The notes beneath the pieces were generated by a model that ran no database searches, had not been told where the DNA came from, and saw only the letters and a list, made by a program, of their open reading frames with translations. The position numbers and the translations under genes are program-made. From NCBI RefSeq assembly GCF_015209595.1, contig NZ_JADEYS010000002.1:186001-250000 (forward strand): a stretch of 64,000 bases of DNA, in the 5' to 3' direction. This DNA is from Pontibacterium sinense (GTDB lineage Bacteria > Pseudomonadota > Gammaproteobacteria > Pseudomonadales > Balneatricaceae). Shown in pieces: positions 8,361 to 17,298 of the stretch (positions are counted from its first letter, which is position 1; every line of letters begins with the position of its first letter).

Positions 8361-8524
8361 ATTTTGGATAAGTTTTCAGATCGCTCCCCTTTGTTAGTCC
8401 CTCTTACATGCATCAACTAATATCATTGATAACAGCCCTATGCATGCGCACCCATGCTACGTTTTGTTGATGTGATCTGGTATGGTGGCGCCTCTTTAAC
8501 AAATTCTCCCCGAGGTAAAGTACG

Positions 8525-9364
8525 TTGGCTCAGATTGGTCGTATGAATAAGCTGGAAGTTGTCCGTGAGGTAGGCTTTGGCGTGTACCTGGATGGCGATG
8601 ATCTTGGGGGGATTCTGCTGCCAAAACGTTATGTACCAGAGGGCTGCAAACTGGGTGATCGGCTGGATGTATTTGTCTATATGGATTCCGATGAGTTTCC
8701 TATTGCGATTACCGACGCGCCTCTGGTTCAGTTGGGTCAGGTCGCATCGTTGAAAGTTGTATCGGTGGAGAAGGTTGGCGTCTTTCTTGATTGGGGTTTG
8801 CCAAAAGATCTGTTTTTACCCTACAGCGAAATTCGCAGCCAGCACCCTGAAGTGGGCCAGCATGTCATGGTGTATGTCTATCTAGATAACACCAATCGTA
8901 TTTGTGCATCAGCGCGCCTTGACCGTTTCCTGGATAAGACGCCAGCAGATTACAAACGAAATCAGCAAGTTGAGCTGGTGATCGCAGCACAAACAGATTT
9001 GGGTTATAAGGCGGTTGTTAACGGCACCCATTGGGGCGTGCTTTATCACGATGAAGTTTTTCGCAAGCTCCGTCGGGGTTATAAGACACGCGGCTTTATT
9101 AAACAGGTGCGTCCGGATGGTAAGATCGACCTGTCTCTGGACAAGCCAGGCTATGCCAAAGTGGATCGCCTGCAACAAAAAATCTTGCAGCACCTGGATG
9201 AACACAATGGATACAGTCCGTTAAACGATAAGAGTCAGCCGGAGCAGATCTACAGCACATACGGTATTTCTAAGAAAGCATACAAAATGGCGATTGGGGG
9301 CTTGTATCGCCAGCGCCTGATTACCATCGATGAAGATGGTATCCGCTTGGTGGAAGGTAACTGA
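8525..9364 (+). CDS. cvfB: CvfB-like S1-domain RNA-binding protein
   Basis: 279 residues with tandem S1-like OB domains (about 1-65, 70-135, 145-210) and a C-terminal winged-helix (about 220-275, YSTYGISKKAYKMAIGGLYR), the CvfB/YitL arrangement. CvfB proteins bind RNA and influence virulence or stress gene expression in Gram-positives; their role in gammaproteobacteria is less clear. The TTG at 8525 is taken as start since GAGGTAAAG is seven bases upstream and the family begins MAQIGR; the alternative ATG is at 8543. The gene is transcribed alone and converges on the LysR gene. Confidence 0.8.
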   Translation: MAQIGRMNKLEVVREVGFGVYLDGDDLGGILLPKRYVPEGCKLGDRLDVFVYMDSDEFPIAITDAPLVQLGQVASLKVVSVEKVGVFLDWGLPKDLFLPYSEIRSQHPEVGQHVMVYVYLDNTNRICASARLDRFLDKTPADYKRNQQVELVIAAQTDLGYKAVVNGTHWGVLYHDEVFRKLRRGYKTRGFIKQVRPDGKIDLSLDKPGYAKVDRLQQKILQHLDEHNGYSPLNDKSQPEQIYSTYGISKKAYKMAIGGLYRQRLITIDEDGIRLVEGN

Positions 9365-9384
9365 TAGGGCGTTTCAAAAACGTT

Positions 9385-10320
9385 CTATAGGGTTTCCACA
9401 AAAGGTGGCAGCAGCATCTGTTTTAGCTCGGCTGTCACTAGCGCGGACATATGCGCCGCTGCGGGTGTTAAAGAGCGCCCTTTACGTCGAATCAAACATA
9501 TCTCCCGGCTGATTGCAGGCCCCGTCAGCGGTATAAATTTCAGACCTTCAAACGCGGTTGTACCTGCTGCCAAAGCGGGCAACAACGATATACCCATCCC
9601 TTCACTGATCAGAGCGGCTATTGCGGCCGGATTGCTGGCTTCAATGACGGGCCCGTCCAGTTCTATGTTGAGAACCCCTTGTTGTTTAAACTGCGCCAGT
9701 TGTACACGTATACCAGTGTCTGTGGTCAGGTAAATAAGCTGCTGTTGCTCCAGAGCATCCCACGGAAGCTCAGCTTTCCCTGTCGCTAAAGGATGGTTGG
9801 CGCAGCAAACCACACCGTAGCGATCGCTCAGTAAGGGGTGATAGCTGAGGTCTGGATGAGAGGAGTGGTTGCTGGCTACGCCAAAGTCCACTTCGTTGTC
9901 CAGAATACGCTGTTCGATTCCGCCCGCACCGTCGTCCCGTAGATAGATGCCTATATTGGGATACTGCTGCTGATAACGTTTGACGATCGAGGGTAAGAGG
10001 CGGGATATAGTGGACGGTGATGCTGCGATCCCGACCTGACCTTGTTGCTGTTCTGAAACGGCTTTGAGATCCGCCAGCGCCGTATCAAAGTCTGACAATA
10101 AACGTTCAGCGACAGGTAGGAACCGTTTCCCTTCACTGCTAAGCAACACACTTCGGGTCGTCCTATCCAATAACGTCAGACCCACCTGTTCTTCCAGCTG
10201 CTTAATTGTTGCGGTCAGCGTTGACTGAGTGAGATGAAGGCTTTCCGCCGCGCGGGTAAAGCTCCCGTCTTGAGCAACAGCATAGAATGCCCGCAGGTGT
10301 CGAATTGACAGATTATTCAT
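9385..10320 (-). CDS. LysR-family transcriptional regulator
   Basis: With ATG 10320 as start the protein has 311 residues: an N-terminal winged helix-turn-helix (SFTRAAESLHLTQSTLTATI) and a periplasmic-binding-like effector domain from about 90. A TTG three codons upstream would lie in the inverted repeat and is less likely. It is divergent from the YdiJ-type dehydrogenase gene, the classic arrangement for a LysR regulator controlling its neighbour, so a role in sensing 2-hydroxyglutarate, lactate or a related hydroxyacid is plausible but inferred. Confidence 0.88.
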   Translation of the reverse strand: MNNLSIRHLRAFYAVAQDGSFTRAAESLHLTQSTLTATIKQLEEQVGLTLLDRTTRSVLLSSEGKRFLPVAERLLSDFDTALADLKAVSEQQQGQVGIAASPSTISRLLPSIVKRYQQQYPNIGIYLRDDGAGGIEQRILDNEVDFGVASNHSSHPDLSYHPLLSDRYGVVCCANHPLATGKAELPWDALEQQQLIYLTTDTGIRVQLAQFKQQGVLNIELDGPVIEASNPAAIAALISEGMGISLLPALAAGTTAFEGLKFIPLTGPAISREICLIRRKGRSLTPAAAHMSALVTAELKQMLLPPFVETL

Positions 10321-10364
10321 ATTTATCAATTAATCTATTTGATTTTATTGTTTGATTGATAAAT
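10321..10364. promoter_or_regulatory. Inverted repeat, candidate LysR operator
   Basis: ATTTATCAAT at 10321-10330 is exactly mirrored by ATTGATAAAT at 10355-10364, separated by 24 AT-rich bases. It directly abuts the LysR start and lies in the 178-base divergent gap, which fits an autoregulatory LysR recognition site. Confidence 0.5.
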
Positions 10365-10498
10365 AAGGATTCTGCATGATAGCGGCCATAATTACAAAGC
10401 CCGCTTGATCGTTAAACTACGTGTTAAACGCGCAGTGCTAAGCGCTATTTCGGCAGGGCATTACGGTTTACTTCAATTTTCAAGGATCTACCAACACC

Positions 10499-13400
10499 AT
10501 GATTCCACGTATATCTGAGATCGACGCGACACAACAGCTGTATTTGCAGTTTATTGAGCGGCTGAAAGCGGACGGGTTTGAAGGGGATCTAAGCCCGGAT
10601 TACGCAAACCGTGTTGTTTTGGCAACAGATAACAGCATCTATCAAATGTTGCCGCAGGGCGTTTTGTACCCGAAAACGCTGGCCGATCTTGTACGCATCG
10701 CCAAGTTGTCGGATCAGCCTGAATATACCGAAGTGGTATTAAGCCCACGCGGTGGCGGCACAGGTACGAACGGTCAGTCTCTGACCGACGGCTTGCTGGT
10801 GGATGTGTCCCGTCATATGAATCAGGTATTGGAGATCAATGCGGATGAGCGTTGGGTCCGTGTGCAGGGTGGGGTGGTTAAAGATCAGCTGAACGCGGCA
10901 CTTAAACCGTATGGTTTCTTCTTTGCGCCTGAATTGTCGACCAGTAACCGGGCTACTGTGGGCGGTATGATCAATACCGACGCCAGTGGTCAGGGTTCAT
11001 GTATGTACGGTAAAACCCGCGACCATGTTCTGGAGCTAAAGTCTGTATTCCTTGATGGCACAATTTGGGAATCGGCTCCGATCACGGCGGATGAGCTGGA
11101 CACAATTAAGCAGCGTAATGACCGGGTGGGCGAAGCTCATCGTGTAGTTGATGAAATTTTTACCACCAAGAAAGAGCAGATTGAGGCGAAGTTCCCGAAG
11201 TTAAACCGTTGTCTGACCGGTTACGATCTTGCTCATATCTATGACGACAATGGTCAATTCAATCTGAATTCTGTTTTGTGTGGCGCAGAAGGGTCACTGG
11301 CGTTTATTGCTGAAGCGAAACTCAATGTGCTGCCGATCCCCAAATATGCGGCGTTGGTCAACGTTAAGTACGACAGCTTCGAAACCTCTCTACGCGATGC
11401 GACGACGTTAATGGAGTATGCCCCAACGTCGATAGAAACCGTTGATTCCAAAGTATTGAACCTGGCAATGGGCGATATTATCTGGGACACCGTTGCGGAC
11501 TACTTTCCTACATCTGAAGGTGAACCTGAGATCAGTGGGATCAATCTGGTGGAATATACCGGAGATGATGAAGCTGAGCTGCGTGCCAAGGTCGAGAAAC
11601 TGACCACACACCTGACTGAAGTAGCAGGTGATACCGGTAAGAGCTTTGGTCATTCTGTCGTGTATGGCGCCGCAGAGATCAGCAAAGTCTGGGCAATGCG
11701 TAAAAAGGCGGTTGGTCTATTGGGTAATGCCAAAGGCCAGAAGCGTCCAATTCCATTTGTCGAAGACACGGCTGTACCGCCGGAAAACCTGGCTGACTTT
11801 ATTATGGAGTTCCGTGCAGTGCTCGATGAGCGCGATCTGGCGTACGGTATGTTTGGCCATGTTGATGCGGGTGTCCTACACGTCCGTCCTGCAATGGATA
11901 TGAAGGATGAAGTGCAGGAACCGCTCATTCGTGAAGTGACGGATCAAGTGGTTGCGCTAACCCAAAAATATAAAGGTCTGCTGTGGGGTGAGCATGGCAA
12001 AGGCGTGCGTTCCGAATATGCTCCTGAATTCTTTGGTGAACTTTATGCGGATATTCAGCGTATCAAAGGCTGTTTTGACCCGCGTAATCAGCTGAATCCG
12101 GGCAAGATTGCGACCCCCGCGATCGACGGTGCTGAGCTGCTGAAGATTGATGCGGTGCCAACCCGTGGACAGTATGATCGCCAGATCGATCCGAATACAT
12201 TCCAGTATTATGATGCAGCGATGTACTGTAACGGTAACGGTGCTTGCTATAACTACGATCCGAATGATGCGATGTGTCCATCCTGGAAGGCTACACGTGA
12301 GCGTGTCCACTCGCCGAAAGGGCGTGCGTCATTGATTCGTGAATGGACACGCCTGATGTCTACACAAGGTGTCGATCTGGTCGCGGAAAGTGCAAAAGTG
12401 AAGTCGGAATCTTTCATCCGCAGTTTGCCGCGCAAGCTTAAAAACACATTGTCCAAACGCCGTGGTGAGTACGACTTCAACCATGAAGTATACGACGCAA
12501 TGAAGGGGTGTCTGGCGTGTAAATCCTGTGTTGGGCAGTGTCCGATTAAGGTGAACGTTCCGGACTTCCGCTCTCGCTTCCTTGAAAGCTATCACGGTCG
12601 TTATCTGCGTCCCTTGAAGGACTATATGGTGGGCAGTCTGGAGCTGATGATTCCGTATCTGGCGAAATTTCCGGCACCTTATAACTGGGCCATGCGCAAT
12701 GGAACCATGCAGGAGCTGTTTCATAAATATATGGGCATGGTCGATAGCCCGTCCATATGCACTCATAGCCTGAAACAGGGAATGGAGCAGCGGGGCGTTG
12801 ATTTCGCGACGATGGACCAGGTTAGCCGTATGAGTGCCGCCCAGCGTGAGAAAGCGGTCATTATTGTTCAGGATGCCTTTACCAGCTATTTCGAAACTAA
12901 GCTGGTGCTGGATCTGATCGATCTGCTGAATAGCCTCGGGTTCTATGTGTTGGTTGCACCGTTTAAGCCAAACGGTAAGCCGCTGCACGTACACGGCTTT
13001 ATGGATCAGTTTGAGCGTATTGCAAAGCAAAACCGAGCAATGCTCAACGAACTTGCAGATACCGGTATCGACCTGATTGGTATCGATCCGTCTATGACGC
13101 TGACGTACCGACAGGAATACAGCTACGGCAATAGCGACACGCAGCCACCGGTGAAGCTGATTCAGGAATGGTTGGCGAGTAACTTAACGATGCTCGAAAA
13201 CGTAGCAGGTATCCTTCCTGACGGTGAGTATAAGCTGATGGCACACTGCACAGAGAAAACCTCTGCAGCACCGTCAATTAAGAACTGGCAGGCAATTTTC
13301 AGTGCGTTGGGGCAAAAGCTTGACGTTGTGTCAACAGGCTGCTGCGGTATGTCAGGAACTTACGGGCATGAAGCAGATAACTACGATACGTCCCGTAAGA

Positions 13401-13561
13401 TTTACGAAATGAGTTGGGCGGATGTGGTGAATAATCCGGAGAATAAGGGCAAATTAGTCGCCACAGGTTATTCTTGCCGTTCACAGGTGAAACGTCAGGA
13501 TGACCAGCAGTTACCTCATCCGGTGCAGGTATTGTTGGATGTGGTACAGCGCGTCAGTTAA
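10499..13561 (+). CDS. ydiJ: YdiJ-type D-2-hydroxyglutarate dehydrogenase (FAD/Fe-S)
   Basis: A 1020-residue fusion with FAD-binding domain 4 first (SPRGGGTGTNGQSLTDG near residue 82), FAD-linked oxidase C domain to about 550, then a ferredoxin-like segment with GCLACKSCVGQCPIKV near 673, and a C-terminal Cys-rich electron-transfer domain with STGCCGMSGTYGHE near 945. Length and order match YdiJ, which oxidises D-2-hydroxyglutarate (and in some species other D-hydroxyacids) and passes electrons to the respiratory chain. RBS is AAGGAT. The divergent LysR gene is its likely regulator. Confidence 0.88.
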   Translation: MIPRISEIDATQQLYLQFIERLKADGFEGDLSPDYANRVVLATDNSIYQMLPQGVLYPKTLADLVRIAKLSDQPEYTEVVLSPRGGGTGTNGQSLTDGLLVDVSRHMNQVLEINADERWVRVQGGVVKDQLNAALKPYGFFFAPELSTSNRATVGGMINTDASGQGSCMYGKTRDHVLELKSVFLDGTIWESAPITADELDTIKQRNDRVGEAHRVVDEIFTTKKEQIEAKFPKLNRCLTGYDLAHIYDDNGQFNLNSVLCGAEGSLAFIAEAKLNVLPIPKYAALVNVKYDSFETSLRDATTLMEYAPTSIETVDSKVLNLAMGDIIWDTVADYFPTSEGEPEISGINLVEYTGDDEAELRAKVEKLTTHLTEVAGDTGKSFGHSVVYGAAEISKVWAMRKKAVGLLGNAKGQKRPIPFVEDTAVPPENLADFIMEFRAVLDERDLAYGMFGHVDAGVLHVRPAMDMKDEVQEPLIREVTDQVVALTQKYKGLLWGEHGKGVRSEYAPEFFGELYADIQRIKGCFDPRNQLNPGKIATPAIDGAELLKIDAVPTRGQYDRQIDPNTFQYYDAAMYCNGNGACYNYDPNDAMCPSWKATRERVHSPKGRASLIREWTRLMSTQGVDLVAESAKVKSESFIRSLPRKLKNTLSKRRGEYDFNHEVYDAMKGCLACKSCVGQCPIKVNVPDFRSRFLESYHGRYLRPLKDYMVGSLELMIPYLAKFPAPYNWAMRNGTMQELFHKYMGMVDSPSICTHSLKQGMEQRGVDFATMDQVSRMSAAQREKAVIIVQDAFTSYFETKLVLDLIDLLNSLGFYVLVAPFKPNGKPLHVHGFMDQFERIAKQNRAMLNELADTGIDLIGIDPSMTLTYRQEYSYGNSDTQPPVKLIQEWLASNLTMLENVAGILPDGEYKLMAHCTEKTSAAPSIKNWQAIFSALGQKLDVVSTGCCGMSGTYGHEADNYDTSRKIYEMSWADVVNNPENKGKLVATGYSCRSQVKRQDDQQLPHPVQVLLDVVQRVS

Positions 13562-13586
13562 AAACTACCGTTCTGTGCTTTGGCTC

Positions 13587-13619
13587 GCACTGATCATTTC
13601 ATGATGATCTGATCAGTGC
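13587..13619. terminator. Hairpin after ydiJ
   Basis: A perfect 10-base inverted repeat, GCACTGATCA (13587-13596) and TGATCAGTGC (13610-13619), lies 26 bases after the ydiJ stop. No T-run follows, so it may be a weak terminator, an mRNA stabiliser or an operator. Confidence 0.45.
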
Positions 13620-13657
13620 GGCTTGTCCGTCCTCATTAGATAGAGAGATCTCATTGA

Positions 13658-14221
13658 ATGTCCGCCAGTCAGGATAAGTGGAATGCCCGTTACCGAAATA
13701 AAGGTACGCAACGTCGTCCTTCTGTACCGGGATACCTGCAACACCGTTTTAAGCAATTGCGCGCGGGTTCCGTCCTTGATGTTGCATCCGGTGATGGTGC
13801 TGCAACGCTGTATCTGGCTGAACACGGCTTTGAGGTTACTGCGCTTGATATCGCTGAGCAGGGTCTGAAACGTCTGCTGGGTTTTGCTCAGGAGCAGGGG
13901 CTGCAGGTAAACACTCATGTCCGGGATCTTGAGCAGCCGAATGCATTGAAGGGATTAGCGCAGTTCGACAATATTGTTATCACGCTTTATAAGCCAGAGA
14001 TAGCTCTTTGGCCTGAATTGGTTGACCATCTGAACCCTGATGGTCGTCTGTTGCTGACAACGTTCAATCTGACCCATCATGAAATGACCGGGTTTTCCCG
14101 GCGTTTTTGCCTTGCACCCAATGAGCTTGAGGCGATACACCCGAATCTGGAACTGCTTGAGTACAGTACGACCAATAATGACAACAGCGGGATGGATCAC
14201 TACCTTTTTCAGCGTCGCTGA
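13658..14221 (+). CDS. Class I SAM-dependent methyltransferase
   Basis: 187 residues starting MSASQDKWNARYR, the entry typical of TehB/UbiE-like small methyltransferases. SAM-binding motif I is SVLDVASGDGAATLYLAE near residue 38, motif II VTALDIAEQGLKR near 62, and FDNIVITLYKPEIALWPE near 105. The substrate is unknown. It lies downstream of ydiJ with a hairpin between and about 185 bases before rraA, so it is probably its own unit. Confidence 0.8.
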   Translation: MSASQDKWNARYRNKGTQRRPSVPGYLQHRFKQLRAGSVLDVASGDGAATLYLAEHGFEVTALDIAEQGLKRLLGFAQEQGLQVNTHVRDLEQPNALKGLAQFDNIVITLYKPEIALWPELVDHLNPDGRLLLTTFNLTHHEMTGFSRRFCLAPNELEAIHPNLELLEYSTTNNDNSGMDHYLFQRR

Positions 14222-14310
14222 TGTCGTATCTTGTTGAGTTATATCCGTTAATGATCGGTTTCCACCCTAAGGTTGTAGTGCAATTGCACAATAAATGGGA
14301 CACACTGCGT

Positions 14311-14362
14311 TCTCTTTAAAAGAGACCAGAGAGTCTCTGCTGAGCCAGACGAGCTTTCGTCT
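14311..14362 (+). promoter_or_regulatory. Consecutive hairpins in the rraA leader
   Basis: Upstream of rraA there are TCTCT/AGAGA (14311-14325), AGAGAC/GTCTCT (14321-14326/14333-14338) and AGACGA/TCGTCT (14347-14352/14357-14362). The first two share bases and could be mutually exclusive. A 12-base palindrome GTGCAATTGCAC precedes them at 14278-14289. This may be a structured 5' leader. Confidence 0.4.
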
Positions 14363-14406
14363 ACAAGGGTATTTACACATTATTATTTGTATAAAAGGAG
14401 CACGCT

Positions 14407-14895
14407 GTGGAAGATTTGCTGCCTGAACTTTGTGATCAGTTCCCTGAGCTGGTACAGGTTGTAGAGCCTATGTTTGGTAACTTCGGTGGCCGCGAACGTT
14501 TTGGAGGTGAAATCGTTACCCTGAAAGCGTTTGAAGATAACTCGCTGGTGCGTGAGCAGGTTGCACTGCCAGGTGAAGGTAAAGTGCTGGTTGTTGACGG
14601 CGGTGGTTCTATGCGTCGTGCGATGCTGGGCGATATGCTGGCTGAAAAGGCAACCAAGAACGGATGGGCAGGGATTATCATCTACGGTTGTATCCGTGAT
14701 GTAAATGCGATCAGCGATCTGGATCTTGGTGTGCAGGCTTTGGGTGCACATCCGATGAAAACCGACAAGCGTGGCTTGGGTGATCTGAATGTGGATGTAA
14801 CCTTTGGTGGTGTGACGTTCCGTCCAGGTGAATACGTATACGCGGACAACAACGGTGTACTGGTTTCCCCTCAGAAACTGGAAGTTGCTGAGTAA
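14407..14895 (+). CDS. rraA: Ribonuclease E activity regulator RraA
   Basis: 162 residues, the normal RraA length. GTG 14407 is used since AAAAGGAG is positioned just upstream. [33 protein letters not shown] and [15 protein letters not shown] are characteristic. RraA forms a trimer that binds RNase E in the cytoplasm and lowers mRNA turnover; the family fold is also shared with HMG/CHA aldolases, but the RraA-type sequence is clear. A strong terminator follows. Confidence 0.92.
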   Translation: MEDLLPELCDQFPELVQVVEPMFGNFGGRERFGGEIVTLKAFEDNSLVREQVALPGEGKVLVVDGGGSMRRAMLGDMLAEKATKNGWAGIIIYGCIRDVNAISDLDLGVQALGAHPMKTDKRGLGDLNVDVTFGGVTFRPGEYVYADNNGVLVSPQKLEVAE

Positions 14896-14914
14896 TAGGT
14901 AATTCGCTTGTTAG

Positions 14915-14942
14915 AACCGGGCATGCTTTCTGCCCGGTTTTT
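14915..14942 (+). terminator. rraA terminator
   Basis: AACCGGGCA (14915-14923) pairs with TGCCCGGTT (14931-14939) and runs into TTTTT about 20 bases after the rraA stop. Confidence 0.9.
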
Positions 14943-14955
14943 AATTCTGACCCTC

Positions 14956-15159
14956 CTAAACACCCATCATGATACTGATGTAGGTTTTAGCCCCTATACC
15001 AAAGAGGGTTAAGCCTGCAATCAATCCCAGAAAGATTAGCTTACCTACCTTATCCGCCTGAGCTTTTATCGATACGTGCCATACTGTCCATAGCTTCAGC
15101 ACGACCATGCCGATTAATGCTGCAAAGACCCATAACTCTGCATCAGTCCAGATGACCAT
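14956..15159 (-). CDS. Small two-helix membrane protein, unknown
   Basis: 67 residues starting MVIWTDAELW with two hydrophobic helices (about 8-30 and 42-62) joined by a basic cytoplasmic-type loop KAQADKVGK. I do not recognise the family. It sits between the rraA terminator and the divergent 56-residue gene at 15267, with which it shares an AT-rich promoter gap. Confidence 0.55.
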   Translation of the reverse strand: MVIWTDAELWVFAALIGMVVLKLWTVWHVSIKAQADKVGKLIFLGLIAGLTLFGIGAKTYISIMMGV

Positions 15160-15266
15160 TATTCATACTCGCCACAATAAAATGTAATTGAAAAACATGT
15201 TATTCTGAACTATAACATGGTTTGTAAATACATTATAAGCATTTGTTGCGTGCACAAGGGGGAGAG

Positions 15267-15437
15267 ATGAGTAACAAACAACGTATCGACACGACCAATT
15301 TTGACACGCTCCATAGCGACTGGATGAATGTGACAAGCACTGCCGTGAATCAGGTTCACCGAGCAGATGGATACAAGGGGAAAGCTCAGACTGAGCTGAT
15401 CAGACCAAAAGCGTCATACAGACGGAAAGTAAAATGA
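15267..15437 (+). CDS. Small basic protein upstream of hemerythrin, unknown
   Basis: Starting at ATG 15267 (GGGGGAGAG immediately upstream) the frame encodes 56 residues, MSNKQRIDTTNFD to YRRKVK, hydrophilic and basic at its C-terminus. An upstream in-frame start would add eight residues but lacks a site. It overlaps the hemerythrin gene by four bases (ATGA), so translation is coupled and a functional link is plausible. No family recognised. Confidence 0.5.
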   Translation: MSNKQRIDTTNFDTLHSDWMNVTSTAVNQVHRADGYKGKAQTELIRPKASYRRKVK

Positions 15438-15826
15438 AGCGATCGGCTGCGCTTACGCCGTTGAGTCGGGAGCATCATCAGGCGTTGGCGATATCAAAGC
15501 GGATATCAGATTTGGCAAGCCTATCTGACGATAGCCTGACTCATTACTGGCAGCAGGTGAGAGACACATTTGCTGAGGAGCTATATACGCATTTTCTACA
15601 AGAGGAGGAGGGCTTTGGCGCAGTTCTGGAAGGAGGGCTTAAACAGCGCTTTCTTTCTGATCACGTGCAGCTGCGCGATTTGTTACAGAAGACGGATAGG
15701 GCGTCGATTTTATTGTTTGCTGAATGCTTGAAGGCACATGTGCGTTTTGAAGAGCGTGAGCTATTTGGGTGGTTAGAACAGCATCATTCTCGATTGCTTG
15801 CGGAGGCTTTTATTTCCCATTCATAA
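15434..15826 (+). CDS. Hemerythrin (HHE) domain protein
   Basis: 130 residues, one four-helix hemerythrin-like bundle. Expected diiron ligands are visible as LSREHHQAL (His 14/15), YTHFLQEEE (His 53 with Glu), SDHVQLR (His about 77) and HVRFEERELF (His about 103, Glu). Such proteins bind oxygen or nitric oxide, or help repair iron centres. It is translationally coupled to the small gene before it and followed 19 bases later by a flavin reductase, with an NsrR-like regulator facing the pair, which favours a role in NO or oxygen response. Confidence 0.8.
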   Translation: MKRSAALTPLSREHHQALAISKRISDLASLSDDSLTHYWQQVRDTFAEELYTHFLQEEEGFGAVLEGGLKQRFLSDHVQLRDLLQKTDRASILLFAECLKAHVRFEERELFGWLEQHHSRLLAEAFISHS

Positions 15827-15845
15827 ACTGGCGAAGGAGATTCGG

Positions 15846-16886
15846 ATGATCAAAACTGATGTCGTTATCGTTGGTGCAGGCCCTTGTGGGTTATTCCAGG
15901 TGTTTGAGCTCGGGTTGTTAGGGATCCATGCGCACGTTATTGAAGCGCTTCCTTATGCCGGAGGACAGTGTATTCAGCTTTACCCAGACAAGCCCATCTA
16001 TGACATACCAGCAATTCCAGAGATTTCAGCTCGGGGATTGGTCGAAAACTTGCTGGCCCAGATCAAACCCTTTGCCCCAGAATTCCATTTTGAACAGAGA
16101 GTCGTACGGATTCAGGCTTCGCCCGACGGGCGGTTTATCCTTGAAACTGATGGCGGTGCTCTGTTTGATGCAGGAGCCGTTGTTATTGCCAGTGGTGCAG
16201 GGGCCATTCGGCCAATACAGCTGCGCGTTGATGGGATTGAACGGTTTGAACATGAGCAGCTTTTTTACGGGGTGACCGACGAAACCCGACATCAGGGTAA
16301 GCGGCTTGTCGTGTTGGGGGGCGGTGATTCTGCGCTGGATTGGGTTCTGCGCCTACAACCAGATGCTGAAAGTGTTGTCTTAATTCATCGTTCAGACCGG
16401 TTTCGGGCGCAACCTTATGCCGTGCAGCAAATGCACGATCTTTGTGAAGCGCAGAAAATGCAATTCCTGGCAGGACGCGTTGTGGACTACATGCTAGTGG
16501 AGGATAAGCTGCGTGGTGTAAAGGTTATGTCTCAGGATGGAGTGATTCGGCAGCTTGAGCTTGACCACTTGTTGGTGTTTTTTGGTCTGTCGCCAGACAA
16601 TGGAACGCTTGAAAGCTGGGGGATTGAAACTGAGAGAAAACAGGCGAAGGTCGATACTGAGTGCTTTATGACCAGCTGCCCTGGAATATACTCCGTGGGC
16701 GATAGTAATTGGTACCCGGGGAAGAAAAAGCTGATCTTAAGTGGTTTTCACGAAGCCGCATTGGCGGCGTTTGCGATTAAGGCCCGTCTTAATCCAGATG
16801 AAAAGGTTCATCTGCAATACACCACGACCAGCCCTGCATTGCATAAGCGGTTGGGCGTTTCTCCGGACCTTAGCGACCTTTGGTAA
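15846..16886 (+). CDS. Ferredoxin/flavodoxin-NADP reductase, thioredoxin-reductase-like type
   Basis: ATG 15846 is chosen because GAAGGAGA lies just upstream and the protein then starts MIKTDVVIVGAGPCG, the FAD GxGxxG motif. The 346-residue protein has a second Rossmann motif VVLGGGDSALDWVL for NAD(P)H and the C-terminal YTTTSPALHKRLGV tail typical of the TrxR-like ferredoxin-NADP reductases (YumC type). No CxxC redox pair is present, excluding thioredoxin reductase. It may supply electrons for NO or oxygen detoxification with the neighbouring hemerythrin, which is inference. The 3' end overlaps nsrR by 17 bases. Confidence 0.85.
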   Translation: MIKTDVVIVGAGPCGLFQVFELGLLGIHAHVIEALPYAGGQCIQLYPDKPIYDIPAIPEISARGLVENLLAQIKPFAPEFHFEQRVVRIQASPDGRFILETDGGALFDAGAVVIASGAGAIRPIQLRVDGIERFEHEQLFYGVTDETRHQGKRLVVLGGGDSALDWVLRLQPDAESVVLIHRSDRFRAQPYAVQQMHDLCEAQKMQFLAGRVVDYMLVEDKLRGVKVMSQDGVIRQLELDHLLVFFGLSPDNGTLESWGIETERKQAKVDTECFMTSCPGIYSVGDSNWYPGKKKLILSGFHEAALAAFAIKARLNPDEKVHLQYTTTSPALHKRLGVSPDLSDLW

Positions 16887-17298
16887 TGAGTTCTGCCTGC
16901 AGCTGAGGGCTTTCGAGCATCTGAGCCAGGGTGTATTTACGCAGAGTATTCATAAAAGCTTCCTGTGCTTCCTTGAATACCGATTGCAGGCTGCAAAAAC
17001 CGGTGAGCTTACAGTCCTGTCCCATGCAATCAACGAGCGGGGCGATGCCTTCTGACTGAGCGATGACGTCGCCCAGGTTGATATCTTCAGGGGCTTTCGC
17101 AAGACGAATACCGCCATTTTTGCCACGAAACGTCTGTAGATAACCGGATTTGGATAAGGCGTGAACGACTTTTCGCAGATGCTCAATCGATATCTCGTAA
17201 AAGCCTGCAATTTCAGCAAGTGTAGTCAGGCGATCATTATTGACGGCGGTAAAGAAGAGTACCCGGAGAGTGTAATCAGTGAATCGACTAAGTTGCAT
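16870..17298 (-). CDS. nsrR: NsrR-like Rrf2-family regulator
   Basis: 142 residues with an Rrf2 winged helix-turn-helix (LTTLAEIAGFYEISIEHLRKV) and three Cys in DCMGQDCKLTGFCSLQ with spacing Cx4Cx5C, the same as the Fe-S ligands of E. coli NsrR (Cys 91, 96, 102). NsrR is a nitric-oxide-sensing repressor of NO detoxification genes. IscR, the closest alternative, has a different Cys spacing. It converges on the hemerythrin-reductase genes, which could be part of its regulon. Confidence 0.85.
   Translation of the reverse strand: MQLSRFTDYTLRVLFFTAVNNDRLTTLAEIAGFYEISIEHLRKVVHALSKSGYLQTFRGKNGGIRLAKAPEDINLGDVIAQSEGIAPLVDCMGQDCKLTGFCSLQSVFKEAQEAFMNTLRKYTLAQMLESPQLQAELITKGR

Noticed and set aside
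8231-8416. 61-codon minus-strand frame
   Set aside because: It runs through the terminator and GGA-rich segment and has no plausible start signal.
12329-13030. Long 233-codon frame opposite ydiJ
   Set aside because: Antisense shadow of a clearly recognised dehydrogenase; His/Gln-rich composition typical of the reverse frame.
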